5,715 bases of DNA from an uncultured Ruminococcus sp. Its GTDB lineage: Bacteria > Bacillota_A > Clostridia > RUG12999. The stretch's first letter is position 1. Every line of letters begins with the position of its first letter. A program made the position numbers and the translations under genes. This document shows positions 5,184-5,715 of this stretch, piece after piece. The stretch spans positions 1-5,715 of the forward strand of contig CACZTG010000010.1 of assembly GCA_902783995.1 (NCBI GenBank), in the 5' to 3' direction. Under the pieces are notes generated by a model. That model did not search any database. It worked only from the letters and a program-made list of their open reading frames with translations, and was not told the origin of the DNA.

Positions 5184-5715
5184 ATGATTGTTGTATTAAA
5201 AGAAAATTACAATGAAAAACAGCTTGAAACGCTTACAAGCTGGCTTAAAGAAAAAAATCTTGACGTGCATATGTCGTCAGGCTCAAGGACTACAATTTTG
5301 GGACTTATCGGCGATACAAGCGTAATTGATGAGGAAATGCTTGAATCTCTCGAATTTGTCGAAAGTGTAAAGCGTATTCAGGAGCCGTATAAAAACGCAA
5401 ACCGCAAATTTCACCCGAAGGATACTGTAATAGATGTTGGCGGTGTAAAAATAGGCGGTGGAAATTTTGCGGTTATTGCGGGACCTTGTTCGGTGGAGTC
5501 AAAGGAGCAGCTTTGCACTGTTGCAAAAGCCGTTAAAGCTTCGGGTGCGGGGCTTATGCGCGGCGGAGCGTTTAAGCCGAGAACCTCGCCTTACGCTTTC
5601 CAGGGGCTTCGCGGTGATGGGATAGAGCTTTTGCTTGAAGCAAAAAAAGAAACGGGGCTTCCTATTGTAACGGAAATTATGGATATATCGCATTTATCGC
5701 TTTTTGAAAATGTTG
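5184..5715 (+). CDS. aroF: 3-deoxy-7-phosphoheptulonate (DAHP) synthase, type I beta, N-terminal part
   Basis: It condenses phosphoenolpyruvate with erythrose 4-phosphate to DAHP, the first step of the shikimate pathway to Phe, Tyr and Trp. The gene starts at ATG 5184, 9 bases after AGAAAGGGG (5166-5174). The window ends in codon 178, about half of a normal 335-340 aa enzyme. Residues 1 to about 70 form a small ferredoxin-like regulatory domain, as in the Thermotoga maritima type, where it mediates feedback inhibition by Phe/Tyr. The barrel follows with GPCSVES (100-106; Cys102 is the expected metal ligand) and RGGAFKPRTSPYAFQG (126-141), the phosphoenolpyruvate-binding signature. The preceding leader and terminator suggest control by Phe/Tyr tRNA charging in addition to feedback inhibition. 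The frame stays open to the window edge. The symbol could also be aroG or aroA depending on naming custom. Confidence 0.95.
   Translation, partial: MIVVLKENYNEKQLETLTSWLKEKNLDVHMSSGSRTTILGLIGDTSVIDEEMLESLEFVESVKRIQEPYKNANRKFHPKDTVIDVGGVKIGGGNFAVIAGPCSVESKEQLCTVAKAVKASGAGLMRGGAFKPRTSPYAFQGLRGDGIELLLEAKKETGLPIVTEIMDISHLSLFENV

Noticed and set aside
1..5715. tRNA or rRNA genes, CRISPR arrays, insertion sequences, diversity-generating repeats
   Set aside because: I looked for cloverleaf ends, regularly spaced repeats, transposase motifs and paired variable/template repeats and saw none.

Overview
The window looks like chromosomal DNA of a low-to-moderate GC Bacillota, most likely a clostridium-type gut anaerobe. 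The support is strong AAGGAGG-type ribosome binding sites, AGA/GGA/ATA-rich codon use, a class of phage genes typical of clostridial prophages, and a beta-type DAHP synthase with an N-terminal regulatory domain. All genes I accept are on the + strand. I cannot name a species.

Positions 1-4931 are the late end of a phage or prophage. In order they hold: the C-terminus of an N4-gp56-like major capsid protein; a 91-aa head-region protein; a 115-base gap with a perfect GC-rich UUCG hairpin; a 242-aa protein that is probably the head-tail adaptor; a 567-aa beta-rich protein resembling the tail nozzle/stabilisation proteins of short-tailed phages; a 74-aa protein; a zinc N-acetylmuramoyl-L-alanine amidase (endolysin) with a short SLH-like tail; a 151-aa charged helical protein of unknown role; and a family-4 holin. 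Connector and nozzle are adjacent, and there is no tape measure or tail-tube gene before the lysis genes, which suggests podovirus-like architecture. From the adaptor gene onward the genes are nearly back to back and read as one operon.

Positions 4932-5715 change character to a host biosynthetic locus. A near-perfect sigma-70/sigma-A promoter (TTGACA, 17 bases, TATAAT) opens a leader of about 200 bases ahead of a DAHP synthase gene (first enzyme of the shikimate pathway, cut by the window end). The leader encodes an unlisted 26-aa peptide, 5012-5092, with a strong ribosome binding site and 8 Phe/Tyr residues, 6 of them in the 8 residues 10-17. It is followed by a perfect 11-bp hairpin with a 7-T run at 5133-5162. 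The RNA can form three mutually exclusive pairings (1:2, 2:3, 3:4), placed as in classical ribosome-mediated attenuation. The reading is that DAHP synthase is switched on when charged Phe/Tyr tRNA is scarce. This is the most interesting element of the window.

No terminator is visible between the holin gene and the DAHP synthase promoter, so the phage operon points directly into the amino-acid operon and the attenuator may be the only stop between them. No tRNA, rRNA, CRISPR array, insertion sequence, integrase or T-box was seen.
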